This document shows, one piece after another, positions 9,631 through 18,349 of a stretch of 64,000 bases of DNA. Under the pieces are notes generated by a model that was not told where the DNA came from, did not search any database, and saw only the letters and a program-made list of their open reading frames with translations. Where the stretch lies: the NCBI RefSeq assembly GCF_003569745.1, contig NZ_AP018498.1, positions 2,331,001 through 2,395,000 of the forward strand. The letters run 5' to 3'. The translations under genes and the position numbers were made by a program. Numbering within the stretch: the first letter of the stretch is position 1; every line of letters starts with the position of its first letter. The DNA is from Altererythrobacter sp. B11 (GTDB lineage Bacteria; Pseudomonadota; Alphaproteobacteria; Sphingomonadales; Sphingomonadaceae).

Positions 9631-10791
9631 TCAATCGAATTTCTGCGGCGCAGCTTCGACCACCGCGATCGTCCCGTTGCGCACCTCGCGCACCTCCATC
9701 GCCCGTTCACCGACGCCATCGGCGCGGAAGCGGAAGGGGCCGTCCAGCCCCAGGAAACCGTCTTTCGCCAGCAGGTTGCGGGTTGGGAAGGGCGTGCCGG
9801 GTTTCCAGTCCCGCGCCACGCGCAGGGTCAGCAGCACGGAATCATAGCCGAGCGTCGCGATGCGGAACGGCGCCTGGCCGAACCGGGCGCGATAGCTGTC
9901 CACGAACTGGCGATAGCGGGCATCGGACACGGCGGAGAACAGCGCCCCGCGCATTGCCGTGGCATCGGCGATCCCCGCTTCTCCGCTCCACAGCTCCGTG
10001 CCCAGGATCTTGGGCACCAATGCCTGCGGATCGCGCAGGGCACCGGCTGCCATGGCGGAAAGCCGCGCACCGTCGGCAATCAGCACCGTATCGAACCCGC
10101 CTTTGGCCTTGAGCCGCTCTGCCGCGCTGAGGATAGAGGTGTTGCCCCGGTCGTAGCTTTCCACGGCCACCAGGCGGCCACCATCATTCGCCACGGCGGC
10201 AGCGAGCGCTTCGCGCGCACGGCGGCCATATTCGCCATTGGGGATGAGCGCCGCGAAGTTGCGCGATCCGTGGCCGGTGGCATAGCCCACCGTCCGCTCG
10301 ACCGATTGTTCGGGCACATGGCCCATCACGAACACGGTTGGCGCCGCCACGGATGCGTCGTTGGAGAAGGTGATCAGCGGCACATTGGCCGGCCGGGCCT
10401 TGCTCAGAACCGCCTCAACGTTTTCGCGCGTCAGGGGGCCGAGGATCAGGCGGTTGCCATCCGCAATTGCGCGCGCAGCGGCGCTCTCCGCGCCGGTGGC
10501 GGTGTCGTAAGTGGTGATCCGCAGGTTTTCCGCGCTCGTATCAAGCAGCGCCATGGTGGTGGCGTTGGCGATCGAGCGGCCCACTTCGGCGTTGCTGCCG
10601 GACATGGGCACAAGCAGCGCGACGCGGTGGCGGCTCGTATCGACGGGCAGCGCGGTTTCGCTCGGCTCCGGAGTCGCGGCCGGTCCCTGCGTGCCGGGCT
10701 GCACTTCTCCGCCGCCGGGGATGACCTGGCAGGCAGCGAGGCCCGTCGCGAGCGCAAGGGCGAAGAGCCCACGCTTGAGATATGCCAACAT
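9631..10791 (-). CDS. LpoA-like penicillin-binding protein activator lipoprotein
   Basis: A 386-residue lipoprotein. The signal peptide ends in a lipobox L-A-A-C with Cys at residue 21, followed by a Gly/Pro-rich tether. The body is a type I periplasmic binding-protein fold (A-L-L-V-P-M-S-G at about 58-65, Y-D-T-A-T-G-A-E-S, F-V-M-G-H-V-P-E), as in branched-chain amino-acid receptors and the C-terminal half of LpoA. In alphaproteobacteria this family is annotated as penicillin-binding protein activator; the target PBP is not known here. It is divergent from rsmI with about 20 bp between the start codons. That arrangement (lpoA next to rsmI-yraN) is also found in E. coli and supports the assignment. 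Confidence 0.85.
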   Translation of the reverse strand: MLAYLKRGLFALALATGLAACQVIPGGGEVQPGTQGPAATPEPSETALPVDTSRHRVALLVPMSGSNAEVGRSIANATTMALLDTSAENLRITTYDTATGAESAAARAIADGNRLILGPLTRENVEAVLSKARPANVPLITFSNDASVAAPTVFVMGHVPEQSVERTVGYATGHGSRNFAALIPNGEYGRRAREALAAAVANDGGRLVAVESYDRGNTSILSAAERLKAKGGFDTVLIADGARLSAMAAGALRDPQALVPKILGTELWSGEAGIADATAMRGALFSAVSDARYRQFVDSYRARFGQAPFRIATLGYDSVLLTLRVARDWKPGTPFPTRNLLAKDGFLGLDGPFRFRADGVGERAMEVREVRNGTIAVVEAAPQKFD

Positions 10792-10811
10792 GCTTGCCGC
10801 TCCCGCTGTTC

Positions 10812-11678
10812 ATGGTCCACAAGGCGCGCGTGAGCGACACCAGTGACCTGCAATCCTTGACGCCCGGCCTCTATATTGTCGCCACGCCGATTGGCAATCT
10901 TGGTGACATCACCATGCGCGCGGTCGAGACCCTCCGGCGGTGCGACGCCATCGCCTGCGAGGATACGCGTGTCACGCATAAACTGTTGCGGCACCTGGAA
11001 ATATCGAAGCCGCTGTGGCGCTATGACGACCACAGCGATGCGGATGAACGGGCGCGGCTGATCGAATCCCTGCAGCACAAGGCGGTGGCGCTGGTGACCG
11101 ATGCGGGGACGCCGTTGGTTTCCGATCCCGGCTATCGCCTGGCGCGGGAGGCGCGGGAGGCGGGGATCGCGGTGACGAGCTTGCCGGGCGCCAGCGCGCC
11201 GATCGCGGCCTTGACGATTTCTGGCCTGCCGAGCGATCGCTTCCTCTTCGCGGGGTTCCTGCCGCCCAAGGAGAAGGCGCGGCGGGACGTGCTGGCGGAG
11301 CTGGCGGGGCTGCGCGCGACGCTGATCTTCTTCGAAACCGCGCCCCGCCTGCTGAAGGCGCTGGAGGCAATCGGCGAAGTCCTGCCGGGCCGGGATGTCG
11401 CCGTGGCGCGTGAGATTACAAAGCTTTACGAGGAATGTCGCACAGGCAGTGCGAACCAGCTGGCGGAGCATTACGCCGCCCATCCGCCGCGCGGGGAAAT
11501 CGTCCTGCTGGTCGGCCCGCCCGCCGATAACGCAGGCGAGGAGATGGATGCGGAGGGGCTGCTGGCGGAAGCGCTGGCGGATATGAAGCCTTCCCAGGCG
11601 GCGGCGGCAGTGGCCAAGGCCACGGGGCTCGACCGCAAGGCCCTCTATGCCCGCGCCCTCGAAATGCGCGAAAAGTGA
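10812..11678 (+). CDS. rsmI: 16S rRNA 2'-O-methyltransferase RsmI
   Basis: About 288 residues of an SAM-dependent tetrapyrrole-methylase-fold enzyme that methylates the ribose of C1402 in 16S rRNA. Motifs include L-Y-I-V-A-T-P-I-G-N-L-G-D-I near residue 20, C-E-D-T-R near 47, T-D-A-G-T-P-L-V-S-D-P-G near 95 and P-G-A-S-A-P near 125. Start choice is uncertain: the ATG at 10812 has no clear ribosome site, while a GTG at 10830 has AAGG a few bases upstream. Both precede the conserved core. The stop overlaps the yraN GTG start. Confidence 0.94.
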   Translation: MVHKARVSDTSDLQSLTPGLYIVATPIGNLGDITMRAVETLRRCDAIACEDTRVTHKLLRHLEISKPLWRYDDHSDADERARLIESLQHKAVALVTDAGTPLVSDPGYRLAREAREAGIAVTSLPGASAPIAALTISGLPSDRFLFAGFLPPKEKARRDVLAELAGLRATLIFFETAPRLLKALEAIGEVLPGRDVAVAREITKLYEECRTGSANQLAEHYAAHPPRGEIVLLVGPPADNAGEEMDAEGLLAEALADMKPSQAAAAVAKATGLDRKALYARALEMREK

Positions 11679-12025
11679 ACCGTGCAAGGGCAGAGCAACG
11701 GGGCCGCAAGGGGGAGACAATTGTTGCTTCATGGTTGCGGCTGCATGGCTGGCGGATTCTGGCCCGGCGGGTAAAGACGCCCCGCGGCGAAATCGACCTC
11801 GTCGCCCGCCGTGGCGGCACGGTCGCTTTCGTGGAAGTGAAGTGGCGCGGCGCCCCGGCGGCGCGCGACCAGGCAATCGACGAATGGCGCCTGCGCCGCG
11901 TCGCAGCGGCCGTCGAAGCGGTGGCGCATCGCTATGCCCGGCCGGGCGAAACCGTGCGGATCGACGTGCTGCTGCTTGCGCCGTGGCGCTGGCCACGCCA
12001 CATCGTCAACGCCTGGCAGCCCTGA
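11675..12025 (+). CDS. yraN: UPF0102 family protein YraN (nuclease-like)
   Basis: A 116-residue YraN-family protein with a restriction-endonuclease-like core. The catalytic-type residues lie in G-E-I-D-L-V-A-R (about 38-45) and F-V-E-V-K (51-55), the D...ExK pattern of Holliday-junction-resolvase-like folds. The function in bacteria is still poorly defined. It begins with GTG at 11675, overlapping the rsmI stop (GTGA), and gshB follows ten bases after its stop. rsmI-yraN linkage is conserved across proteobacteria. Confidence 0.9.
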   Translation: MNRARAEQRGRKGETIVASWLRLHGWRILARRVKTPRGEIDLVARRGGTVAFVEVKWRGAPAARDQAIDEWRLRRVAAAVEAVAHRYARPGETVRIDVLLLAPWRWPRHIVNAWQP

Positions 12026-12035
12026 GGGATATGGA

Positions 12036-12995
12036 ATGACTCTGCGCGTTGCGGTCCAGATGGACCCGCTTGAAAGCATCAACATCGCCGGCGATTCCAG
12101 TTTCGCCCTCATGCTCTCGGCGCAGGCGCGGGGGAGCCGGCTGTTCGTCTATGATGTGAAGTCCCTCGCCTGGGAGAACGGGCGGATCACCGCCTGGGCG
12201 CGCGAAGTGAGCGTGCAGCGCGTGGCCGGCGAGCATTTCCGTTATCTCGACGAACTGCGCCGAATCGACCTCGGCCGCGACATCGATGTGGTGCTGATGC
12301 GGCAGGATCCGCCATTCGACCTCGGCTATATCAGCGCCGCCCTGCTGCTCGACCGGCTGAAGGGCGAGACGCTGGTGGCGAACGACCCGCGCCAAGTGAT
12401 CAACGCGCCGGAAAAGATGTATGTGCTGGATTATGCGCGCTTCATGCCGCCCACGCTGGTGGCCCGCAAGGCGGAGGACGTGCGCGAATTCCAGCAGAAG
12501 CACGGCGCCGTGGTGGTGAAGCCGCTGCACGGCAATGGCGGCAAGGCAATTTTCCGCATCGAGGCGGACGGCACCAATCTTTCCGCCCTGCTGGAAGTGT
12601 TCAACCAGACCTGGCCCGAACCGCATATGATCCAGCCCTTCCTTCCCGAAGTGGCGGAAGGCGACAAGCGGATCGTCCTGGTGGATGGCGAGTTCGCCGG
12701 CGCGATCAACCGCAAGCCGGGGAAGGGGGAGTTCCGTTCCAACCTCGCGCAGGGCGGCTATGCCGAAGCGGCCGGGCTGACCCCGCGCGAGGAGGAAATC
12801 TGCGCGGCGCTCGGCCCCGATCTCAAGCGGCGTGGGCTGGTGTTCGTGGGGATCGACGTGATCGGCGGCAAATGGCTGACCGAAATCAACGTCACCAGCC
12901 CCACCGGCATCGTTGCCATCGACCAGTTCAACGGCACCGACACGCCCGCGCGCATCTGGGAGGCGATCGAGGCACGGCTCGCCGCGATGCGCTGA
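12036..12995 (+). CDS. gshB: Glutathione synthase
   Basis: A 319-residue ATP-grasp ligase that joins gamma-glutamylcysteine and glycine in the last step of glutathione synthesis. Landmarks are Q-M-D-P-L-E near the N-terminus, the M-R-Q-D-P-P-F-D segment near residue 90, K-P-L-H-G-N-G-G-K near 163, and E-I-N-V-T-S-P-T-G near 285. Length is normal for proteobacterial GshB. The ATG at 12036 follows a GAGGG sequence; another ATG five bases upstream is out of frame. Glutathione made here would supply the LigF-like transferase earlier in the window. Confidence 0.97.
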   Translation: MTLRVAVQMDPLESINIAGDSSFALMLSAQARGSRLFVYDVKSLAWENGRITAWAREVSVQRVAGEHFRYLDELRRIDLGRDIDVVLMRQDPPFDLGYISAALLLDRLKGETLVANDPRQVINAPEKMYVLDYARFMPPTLVARKAEDVREFQQKHGAVVVKPLHGNGGKAIFRIEADGTNLSALLEVFNQTWPEPHMIQPFLPEVAEGDKRIVLVDGEFAGAINRKPGKGEFRSNLAQGGYAEAAGLTPREEEICAALGPDLKRRGLVFVGIDVIGGKWLTEINVTSPTGIVAIDQFNGTDTPARIWEAIEARLAAMR

Positions 12996-13035
12996 TCCTT
13001 CGGACCCTGCAGCGCAGCCGCGCGTTGGCTTCCCG

Positions 13036-13647
13036 GTGAACGATTTCATCATCCAGACGATCGCCTGGGGCGGCTATGCGGGCATTTTCCTGCTGATGGT
13101 GCTGGAAAATGTGATTCCGCCCGTCCCGTCCGAAGTCATCATGGGCATCGGCGGCGTGCTGGTGGCGCGCGGCCAGATGGAGTTCTGGCCGCTGCTGCTG
13201 ATCGGCTCCGTGGGTTCCACGCTGGGCAATTACGTCTGGTACTGGGCCGGCCACAAATGGGGCTACGAACGGCTCGGCCAGCTGATCGAGCGCCATGGCC
13301 GGTGGCTGACAATGGATTTCGAACATGTCGAGCAGGCCGCCCGCTTCTTCCGCAAGCATGGCCAATGGGTGATCTTCTTCCTGCGCTTTTCCCCCTTCCT
13401 GCGCACCATCGTCTCGCTGCCGGCAGGGCTGGCGCATATGCCGCTGTGGCGCTTCCTGCTGTTCACCTTTGCGGGAACGGCGATCTGGAATGCCCTGCTG
13501 ATCGAAGGCGGCCGCCGGCTGGCCCCGCTGATCGAGAAATACGAAAGCTGGGCGAGCTGGAGCGTGATCGGCCTGATCGCCGTCATGCTGCTGTGGTATC
13601 TCTGGCGCGTGCTGACGTGGAAACCGCGTGAACGGCGGGGTGACTGA
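13036..13647 (+). CDS. DedA family membrane protein
   Basis: A 203-residue integral membrane protein of the DedA (SNARE-associated/VTT) family, now linked to flipping of undecaprenyl phosphate and phospholipids. Visible family features are E-N-V-I-P-P-V-P-S-E near residue 24, the G-N-Y-V-W-Y-W-A-G-H segment near 70 and F-L-R-F-S-P-F-L-R near 117, with about five hydrophobic helices. It starts at a GTG at 13036 just after gshB. A nested inverted-repeat element follows it before the convergent xerC gene. Confidence 0.9.
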   Translation: MNDFIIQTIAWGGYAGIFLLMVLENVIPPVPSEVIMGIGGVLVARGQMEFWPLLLIGSVGSTLGNYVWYWAGHKWGYERLGQLIERHGRWLTMDFEHVEQAARFFRKHGQWVIFFLRFSPFLRTIVSLPAGLAHMPLWRFLLFTFAGTAIWNALLIEGGRRLAPLIEKYESWASWSVIGLIAVMLLWYLWRVLTWKPRERRGD

Positions 13648-13666
13648 CTGGGGTTGCGCAGGGTGC

Positions 13667-13827
13667 GCGTCCTTCGACAGGCTCAGGACGAGCGGTTTTT
13701 GCTCCCCTTCGTCATTCCCGCGAAGGCGGGAATCCAGCCGCGCCCCGCCGTCCTTCCTGGATCCCCGCCTGCGCGGGGATGACGAGTTAGAAACAGATCC
13801 ACTCGTCGTGGGTCTGTCGAAGGACGC
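13667..13827. repeat. Nested inverted-repeat element between DedA gene and xerC
   Basis: An outer 14-base arm at 13667-13680 (gcgtccttcgacag) pairs exactly with 13814-13827. Inside it, 13711-13736 and 13757-13783 form a second imperfect pair around tcattcccgcgaaggcggg and ccccgcctgcgcgggg. Each inner arm is also a short hairpin by itself. Such sequences occur as dispersed intergenic repeats in many sphingomonad genomes. Here it lies between convergent genes and could also act as a two-way transcription end. It contains no gene. Confidence 0.75.
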
Positions 13828-13829
13828 CC

Positions 13830-14726
13830 TTATCCCTTCTCGCGCGGATGCGCCGAGCGGTAGGTGTCGAGCAGGGTGGCGGCGTCCACCTTGGTGTAGA
13901 TTTGCGTTGAGCCCAGGCTGGCGTGGCCCAGCAATTCCTGCAGCGAGCGCAGATCGGCGCCGGCGCCCAGCAGATGGGTGGCGAAGCTGTGACGCAGCGC
14001 ATGGGGCGTGGCGGTGGCCGGCAGGCCGAGGGCGCGGCGCGCGCGGGCCATCGCCTTCTGCACCATGCCCTGATTGAGCGGGCCGCCCTTCGCCCCGCGG
14101 AACAGCGGCTCGCGAGGAGCGAGCGGCCAGGGACAGGCGGCGGCGTAATCCGCCACGCCGTCGCGAACGATCGGCAGAATCGGCACCACCCGCTGCTTGC
14201 CCCCCTTGCCGGTGACGCGCAGCGTCTGCCCCAGCGGCACATCCGCGCCGGTAAGCGACAGCGCCTCCGCAATGCGCAGGCCCGCGCCATACATCAGCAG
14301 CAGCACGGCCCGATCACGGGCCCCCACCCAGCCTTCCGCGGCGGAGATTTCCACCGCATCGGCGATGTTCACGGCGTCATCCGGGGTAACGGGGCGGGGC
14401 AGGCCCTTCTTCACCCGTGGGCCGCGCAGGCGGGGCGGCGCCGCATCGGCGGCGTTCGCCTGTTCCCGTGCGAAGGCGAGGAAAGACTTGAGCGCGGAAA
14501 GCTCCCGCGCGGCGGAGACATTGCCGAGCCCTTCCGCCCGGCGCGCGGCAAGCTGGCGGCGCAGGGCAGCGGCATCGAGCTGCGCAAGCGCCGGCCAGTC
14601 CTCCGCCCCGATGGCGTCGATCAATCGGCCGGCGGCGGAGACATAGGCCCGGACTGTATGGGGGGAGCGGCGGCGGGCAGCGGTGAGATGGCCATGCCAT
14701 TCCCCCAGCAGATCGGCCCGGCTCAT
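13830..14726 (-). CDS. xerC: Tyrosine recombinase XerC
   Basis: A 298-residue tyrosine recombinase with an N-terminal SAM-like core-binding domain (about 1-90) and a catalytic domain. Active-site residues are R150 (G-A-G-L-R), K174 (T-G-K-G-G-K), the H-A-L-R-H box (H242, R245), H268 (L-L-G-H) and the nucleophile Y277 (I-Y-T-K-V). With XerD it resolves chromosome dimers at dif. The gene overlaps the hemW stop by ATGA, which argues for a chromosomal housekeeping XerC rather than a mobile-element integrase. XerC against XerD is assigned on general resemblance and could be swapped. Confidence 0.88.
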   Translation of the reverse strand: MSRADLLGEWHGHLTAARRRSPHTVRAYVSAAGRLIDAIGAEDWPALAQLDAAALRRQLAARRAEGLGNVSAARELSALKSFLAFAREQANAADAAPPRLRGPRVKKGLPRPVTPDDAVNIADAVEISAAEGWVGARDRAVLLLMYGAGLRIAEALSLTGADVPLGQTLRVTGKGGKQRVVPILPIVRDGVADYAAACPWPLAPREPLFRGAKGGPLNQGMVQKAMARARRALGLPATATPHALRHSFATHLLGAGADLRSLQELLGHASLGSTQIYTKVDAATLLDTYRSAHPREKG

Positions 14727-15874
14727 GCCGCGGTCAGCGAATCGGAGATCAACTGGCCCAGCAGCGCATCCAGCACCGGCATGCCCTGTTCGGTCACGCC
14801 GATCCGGCTGCCGCTGCGCCAGGCCATGCCGAGGCGTTCGAGCAGGGCGAGCCGGCCCGCCTCCAGCAAGTCCGCCTCTGCCAGTCCGAAGCGAGCGGCG
14901 AGGGCGGGGGGATCGACCCCTTCGCGCAGCCGCAGGCCCATCAGCAACGCCTCGGCCGCCTGCTCGCGCGGAGCGAGGGCGGTTTCTTCCTGCAGGCCAT
15001 GGCCATTGCGCCGCACCGCCTGCAGATAGTTTTCCGGCTTGCGATGACGCTGCGTGGCATGGCCACCGCGCCGGCCATGGGCGCCGGGGCCGATGCCGCA
15101 ATAATCGCGATAGCGCCAATAGGTCAGATTGTGGCGGCTTTCCTCCCCCGGCCGGGCATGGTTGCTCACCTCATAGGCGGGCAGGCCCACCACGGCGGTG
15201 AGCTCGCGCGTCAGCGCGAAGAGATCGGCCGCCGGATCATCCTCCAGCGGGCTGAAGCTGCCGCGCCGCACATCGGTGGCGAATCGCGTGTTGGGTTCGA
15301 TGGTCAGCTGGTAGAGCGAGAGGTGGCCGGTTCCGAAGGAAAGCGCGCGCAGCAGCTCCGCCTCCCACTGCTCGGGCGTCTGCCCGGGGCGGGCATAGAT
15401 CAGATCGAAGCTGACCCGGGAAAAATGATGCTGCGCCACCTGCAGGGCGGCCAGCCCTTCTTCGGCATCGTGCAGCCGGCCGAGGAAGCGCAGCGTCTCG
15501 TCATCCAGCGCCTGCAGGCCGAGCGAGACACGGTTGATCCCAGCAGCCGCCAGCGCGGCGAAGCGCAGCGCCTCCACCGAGGAAGGATTGGCCTCCAGCG
15601 TAATCTCGATATCGGGCGCGAAGCCCCACAGCGCCTCCGCCTCCGCCAGCAGGGCGCCGACCAGTTCGGGCGGCATCAGCGAGGGCGTGCCGCCGCCGAA
15701 GAAGATCGATTCCAGGGGTTCGCCGCTGGCCAGCCGCGCCTCGTGCCGCATGTCGCTGAGCAGGGCCGAGCGCCATTCGCCCACATCCACGCTGTCGCGG
15801 ACATGCGAGTTGAAATCGCAATAGGGGCATTTCTTCAGGCAGAAGGGCCAATGGATGTAGAGCGCGCGGGCCAC
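14723..15874 (-). CDS. hemW: Radical SAM haem chaperone HemW
   Basis: A 383-residue radical SAM protein of the HemN/HemW family. The cluster motif is C12-x3-C16-x2-C19 followed by D-F-N-S, which is the HemW form. F-F-G-G-G-T-P-S-L near residue 57 and the E-A-N-P-S-S segment near 94 are standard. HemW binds haem and delivers it to membrane targets; older annotations call it oxygen-independent coproporphyrinogen III oxidase-like. It lies nine bases downstream of rdgB in the minus-strand operon rph-rdgB-hemW-xerC, a conserved order in alphaproteobacteria. Confidence 0.93.
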   Translation of the reverse strand: MARALYIHWPFCLKKCPYCDFNSHVRDSVDVGEWRSALLSDMRHEARLASGEPLESIFFGGGTPSLMPPELVGALLAEAEALWGFAPDIEITLEANPSSVEALRFAALAAAGINRVSLGLQALDDETLRFLGRLHDAEEGLAALQVAQHHFSRVSFDLIYARPGQTPEQWEAELLRALSFGTGHLSLYQLTIEPNTRFATDVRRGSFSPLEDDPAADLFALTRELTAVVGLPAYEVSNHARPGEESRHNLTYWRYRDYCGIGPGAHGRRGGHATQRHRKPENYLQAVRRNGHGLQEETALAPREQAAEALLMGLRLREGVDPPALAARFGLAEADLLEAGRLALLERLGMAWRSGSRIGVTEQGMPVLDALLGQLISDSLTAA

Positions 15875-15883
15875 GGGCCTGTT

Positions 15884-16513
15884 CTAGCTGCCGAATTGCT
15901 CCGCCACCAGCCGGGCGAAGGCATCGGCGCGGTGGCTGATGCGGTGCTTTTCCGCCGGATCGAGCTCGGCGAAGGTGCGCTCCATGCCGCGGGGCACGAA
16001 CACCGGATCGTAGCCGAAGCCCATCGTGCCGCGCGGCGGCCAGGTGAGCGTGCCCTCGGCGCGGCCTTCGTAGATCGCATATTCGCCATCGGGCCAAGCG
16101 ATCGCCAGCGTGCAGGAGAAGAAGCAGTCGCGCGGCGTTTCCAGGCCCATGGCGGCCAGCATGCCTTCCACCTTGCCCATGGCCATGAACCAGTCCCGCC
16201 CGGGCTCGCCTTCGAACCACTGCCGTTCGGCCCAGTCGGCGGTATAGACGCCGGGCCGTCCGCCCAGCGCCGCGACCGACAGGCCGCTGTCATCAGCGAG
16301 GGCAGGGAGGCCCGAAGCCTCCGCCGCCGCCCGCGCCTTGATCAGCGCGTTTTCCACGAAGGTGGTCCCCGTCTCCGCCGGTTCCGGCAGGCCCAGTGCC
16401 CCCGCAGAGATGCAGTCGAGCCCATAGGGCTGCAGCAGCGCGCCGATTTCCTTCAGCTTGCCTGCATTATGCGTGGCGATCACCAGCTTGCCGGAACCGA
16501 GGCGGCGGGTCAT
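15884..16513 (-). CDS. rdgB: RdgB/HAM1 non-canonical purine NTP pyrophosphatase
   Basis: A 209-residue Maf/HAM1-fold enzyme that hydrolyses dITP, dXTP and XTP to monophosphates and so keeps deaminated purines out of DNA. The substrate-binding motifs are T-H-N-A-G-K-L-K-E (14-22), the catalytic region A-D-D-S-G-L (72-77), G-F-G-Y-D-P-V-F near 165 and S-H-R-A-D-A-F near 195. The ATG overlaps the rph stop by four bases. Confidence 0.95.
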   Translation of the reverse strand: MTRRLGSGKLVIATHNAGKLKEIGALLQPYGLDCISAGALGLPEPAETGTTFVENALIKARAAAEASGLPALADDSGLSVAALGGRPGVYTADWAERQWFEGEPGRDWFMAMGKVEGMLAAMGLETPRDCFFSCTLAIAWPDGEYAIYEGRAEGTLTWPPRGTMGFGYDPVFVPRGMERTFAELDPAEKHRISHRADAFARLVAEQFGS

Positions 16514-17226
16514 TTGCGGGTCGCCGCTTCCTGTGCCGCGAAGATCTGGTCGCAGCCCATGCGGGCGAGGCGCAGCAGGCGCAGCAGGGCTTCCTCGTCA
16601 TAGGTGGCGCCTTCGGCCGTGGCCTGCACCTCGGCAATATTGCCGCCTTCGATCAGCACGAAATTGGCATCCGCATCGGCCGCCGAATCCTCGATATAGT
16701 CGAGATCGAGCACCGGGGTGCCTTCGCAAATGCCGCAGCTGACGGCGGCGACCTTGGCGGTGATCGGATCCTGGCTGATCGCGCCGGAGGCCATCAGCTT
16801 GTCCACCGCCAGCCGCAGCGCCACCCAGGCGCCGGAGATGGAGGCGGTGCGGGTGCCGCCATCGGCCTGGATCACGTCGCAATCGAGCACGATCTGGCGC
16901 TCGCCCAGCTTCTCCAGGTCCACCACGGCGCGCAGCGAGCGGCCGATCAGCCGCTGGATTTCCTGCGTGCGGCCGGACTGCTTGCCCTTGGCCGCCTCGC
17001 GGCTGCCGCGGGTGTGCGTGGCGCGGGGCAGCATGGAATATTCGCCGGTGACCCAGCCCTGGCCCTTGCCGCGCAGGAAGGGGGGCACGCGCTCCTCCAC
17101 GCTGGCGGTCACCAGCACGCGGGTATCGCCGAAGCTGACGAGGCACGAGCCTTCGGCATGCTTGGTGAAGCCGGTCTGGATGTCGATGGCGCGCATTTCG
17201 TCAGGCGCGCGGCCGGAAGGTCTCAT
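16510..17226 (-). CDS. rph: Ribonuclease PH
   Basis: A 238-residue phosphorolytic 3'-5' exoribonuclease that trims tRNA 3' ends. The sequence has the RNase PH landmarks R-P-S-G-R at the N-terminus, [10 protein letters not shown] near residue 33, the [15 protein letters not shown] segment near 54, and [14 protein letters not shown] near 115. Length is normal. It heads the minus-strand operon and is divergent from hrcA, with 66 bp between the starts. Confidence 0.97.
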   Translation of the reverse strand: MRPSGRAPDEMRAIDIQTGFTKHAEGSCLVSFGDTRVLVTASVEERVPPFLRGKGQGWVTGEYSMLPRATHTRGSREAAKGKQSGRTQEIQRLIGRSLRAVVDLEKLGERQIVLDCDVIQADGGTRTASISGAWVALRLAVDKLMASGAISQDPITAKVAAVSCGICEGTPVLDLDYIEDSAADADANFVLIEGGNIAEVQATAEGATYDEEALLRLLRLARMGCDQIFAAQEAATRK

Positions 17227-17292
17227 ATCGAATACTCCATTGAGGCAATCGCCTTTTCGCGGGCCGCCCTAGCGACTAGATTGGCCCCTGTC

Positions 17293-18336
17293 ATGGCTTC
17301 CCCACCGCTAACCGAACTGACCGACCGCGCGCGCGACATCTTCCGTCTGGTGGTCGAAGGCTATCTGTCCAGCGGCCATCCCGTGGGGTCCAAGGCGCTG
17401 GCCGCGGGCGGGGAGATCAATCTTTCTCCCGCCTCGATCCGCTCGGTGCTGAGCGAGTTGGAAGCGTTGGGCCTGCTCGCCGCGCCGCACACCAGCGCCG
17501 GGCGCATGCCGACCGAATCGGGCCTGCGCCTGTTCGTGGACGGGATGATGCAGGTGGCCGAGCCGACGCAGGAGGAGCGCACCGCGATCGAGCAGCGCCT
17601 CTTCGAACCGGGCCCGGTGGAGAAGGCGCTGGCGGCGACGAGCGCGATCCTCTCCGACATCAGCTCCGCCGCGGGCGTCGTCACCGTGCCGCGCCGCGAG
17701 CCGAGGCTGGCGCAGATGAGCATCGTGCGGCTGGACGAGCGGCGCGCGCTGGCCGTGCTGGTGGGGCAGGACGGATCGGTGGAGAACCGCCTGGTCGAAC
17801 TGGGCGAGGGCACATCCGCGTCCGCCCTGCAGGAGGCGTCGAACTACATCACCGCGCGTCTCGCGGGCCGCACGCTGGGCGAGGCGGCGCGAGCGATGCA
17901 GGCAGAGATCGCCTCCGGCCGCTCCGCGCTGGACGCCGCCAGCAGCGAACTGGTGGAGCGCGGCCTGGCGGTGCTGAGCCAGGACGCGGCGGCGCGCCCG
18001 GTGCTGATCGTGCGCGGCCAGGCCAATCTGCTGGACGACGAGGCGCTGCGCGACATCGAGCGGATCCGCTCGCTGATCGACGATCTGGAGAACAAGCAGT
18101 CCGTTTCCGAGCTGCTCGATTCGGCGCGCGAGGCGGAGGCGACGCGCATCTTCATCGGCAGCGAGAACCGGCTGTTCGCACTCTCCGGCTCTTCCGTCAT
18201 CGCGTCCCCCTATCGCGATCGCGAAGGGCGCGTGGTGGGCGTGCTGGGGGTGATCGGGCCGACGCGGTTGAATTACGCCCGGGTCGTGCCCATGGTGGAT
18301 TTCACCGCCCGATCCCTGGGCAAGATCATTGGCTAA
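17293..18336 (+). CDS. hrcA: Heat-inducible transcription repressor HrcA
   Basis: A 347-residue HrcA repressor. The N-terminal winged helix (about 1-80) ends in the family motif P-H-T-S-A-G-R-M-P-T near residue 64, and a central GAF-like and C-terminal domain follow (G-V-L-G-V-I-G-P-T-R-L-N-Y near the end). HrcA binds the CIRCE operator, classically upstream of groESL. I find no CIRCE in front of hrcA, grpE or dnaK in this window, so its targets probably lie elsewhere. The ATG at 17293 is chosen because the protein upstream of it in the same frame is a shadow of rph. grpE follows immediately. Confidence 0.95.
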   Translation: MASPPLTELTDRARDIFRLVVEGYLSSGHPVGSKALAAGGEINLSPASIRSVLSELEALGLLAAPHTSAGRMPTESGLRLFVDGMMQVAEPTQEERTAIEQRLFEPGPVEKALAATSAILSDISSAAGVVTVPRREPRLAQMSIVRLDERRALAVLVGQDGSVENRLVELGEGTSASALQEASNYITARLAGRTLGEAARAMQAEIASGRSALDAASSELVERGLAVLSQDAAARPVLIVRGQANLLDDEALRDIERIRSLIDDLENKQSVSELLDSAREAEATRIFIGSENRLFALSGSSVIASPYRDREGRVVGVLGVIGPTRLNYARVVPMVDFTARSLGKIIG

Positions 18337-18349
18337 TCTGGACATATCG

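Noticed and set aside
13830-14726. Tyrosine recombinase as a mobile-element integrase
   Set aside because: It overlaps hemW in a conserved operon and no attachment repeats or phage genes flank it.
17227-17292. Possible CIRCE operator before hrcA
   Set aside because: No TTAGCACTC/GAGTGCTAA-like inverted repeat is present in the gap.
16396-17292. Long plus-strand extension of the hrcA frame
   Set aside because: It is antisense to rph and rdgB; HrcA domains begin only at 17293.
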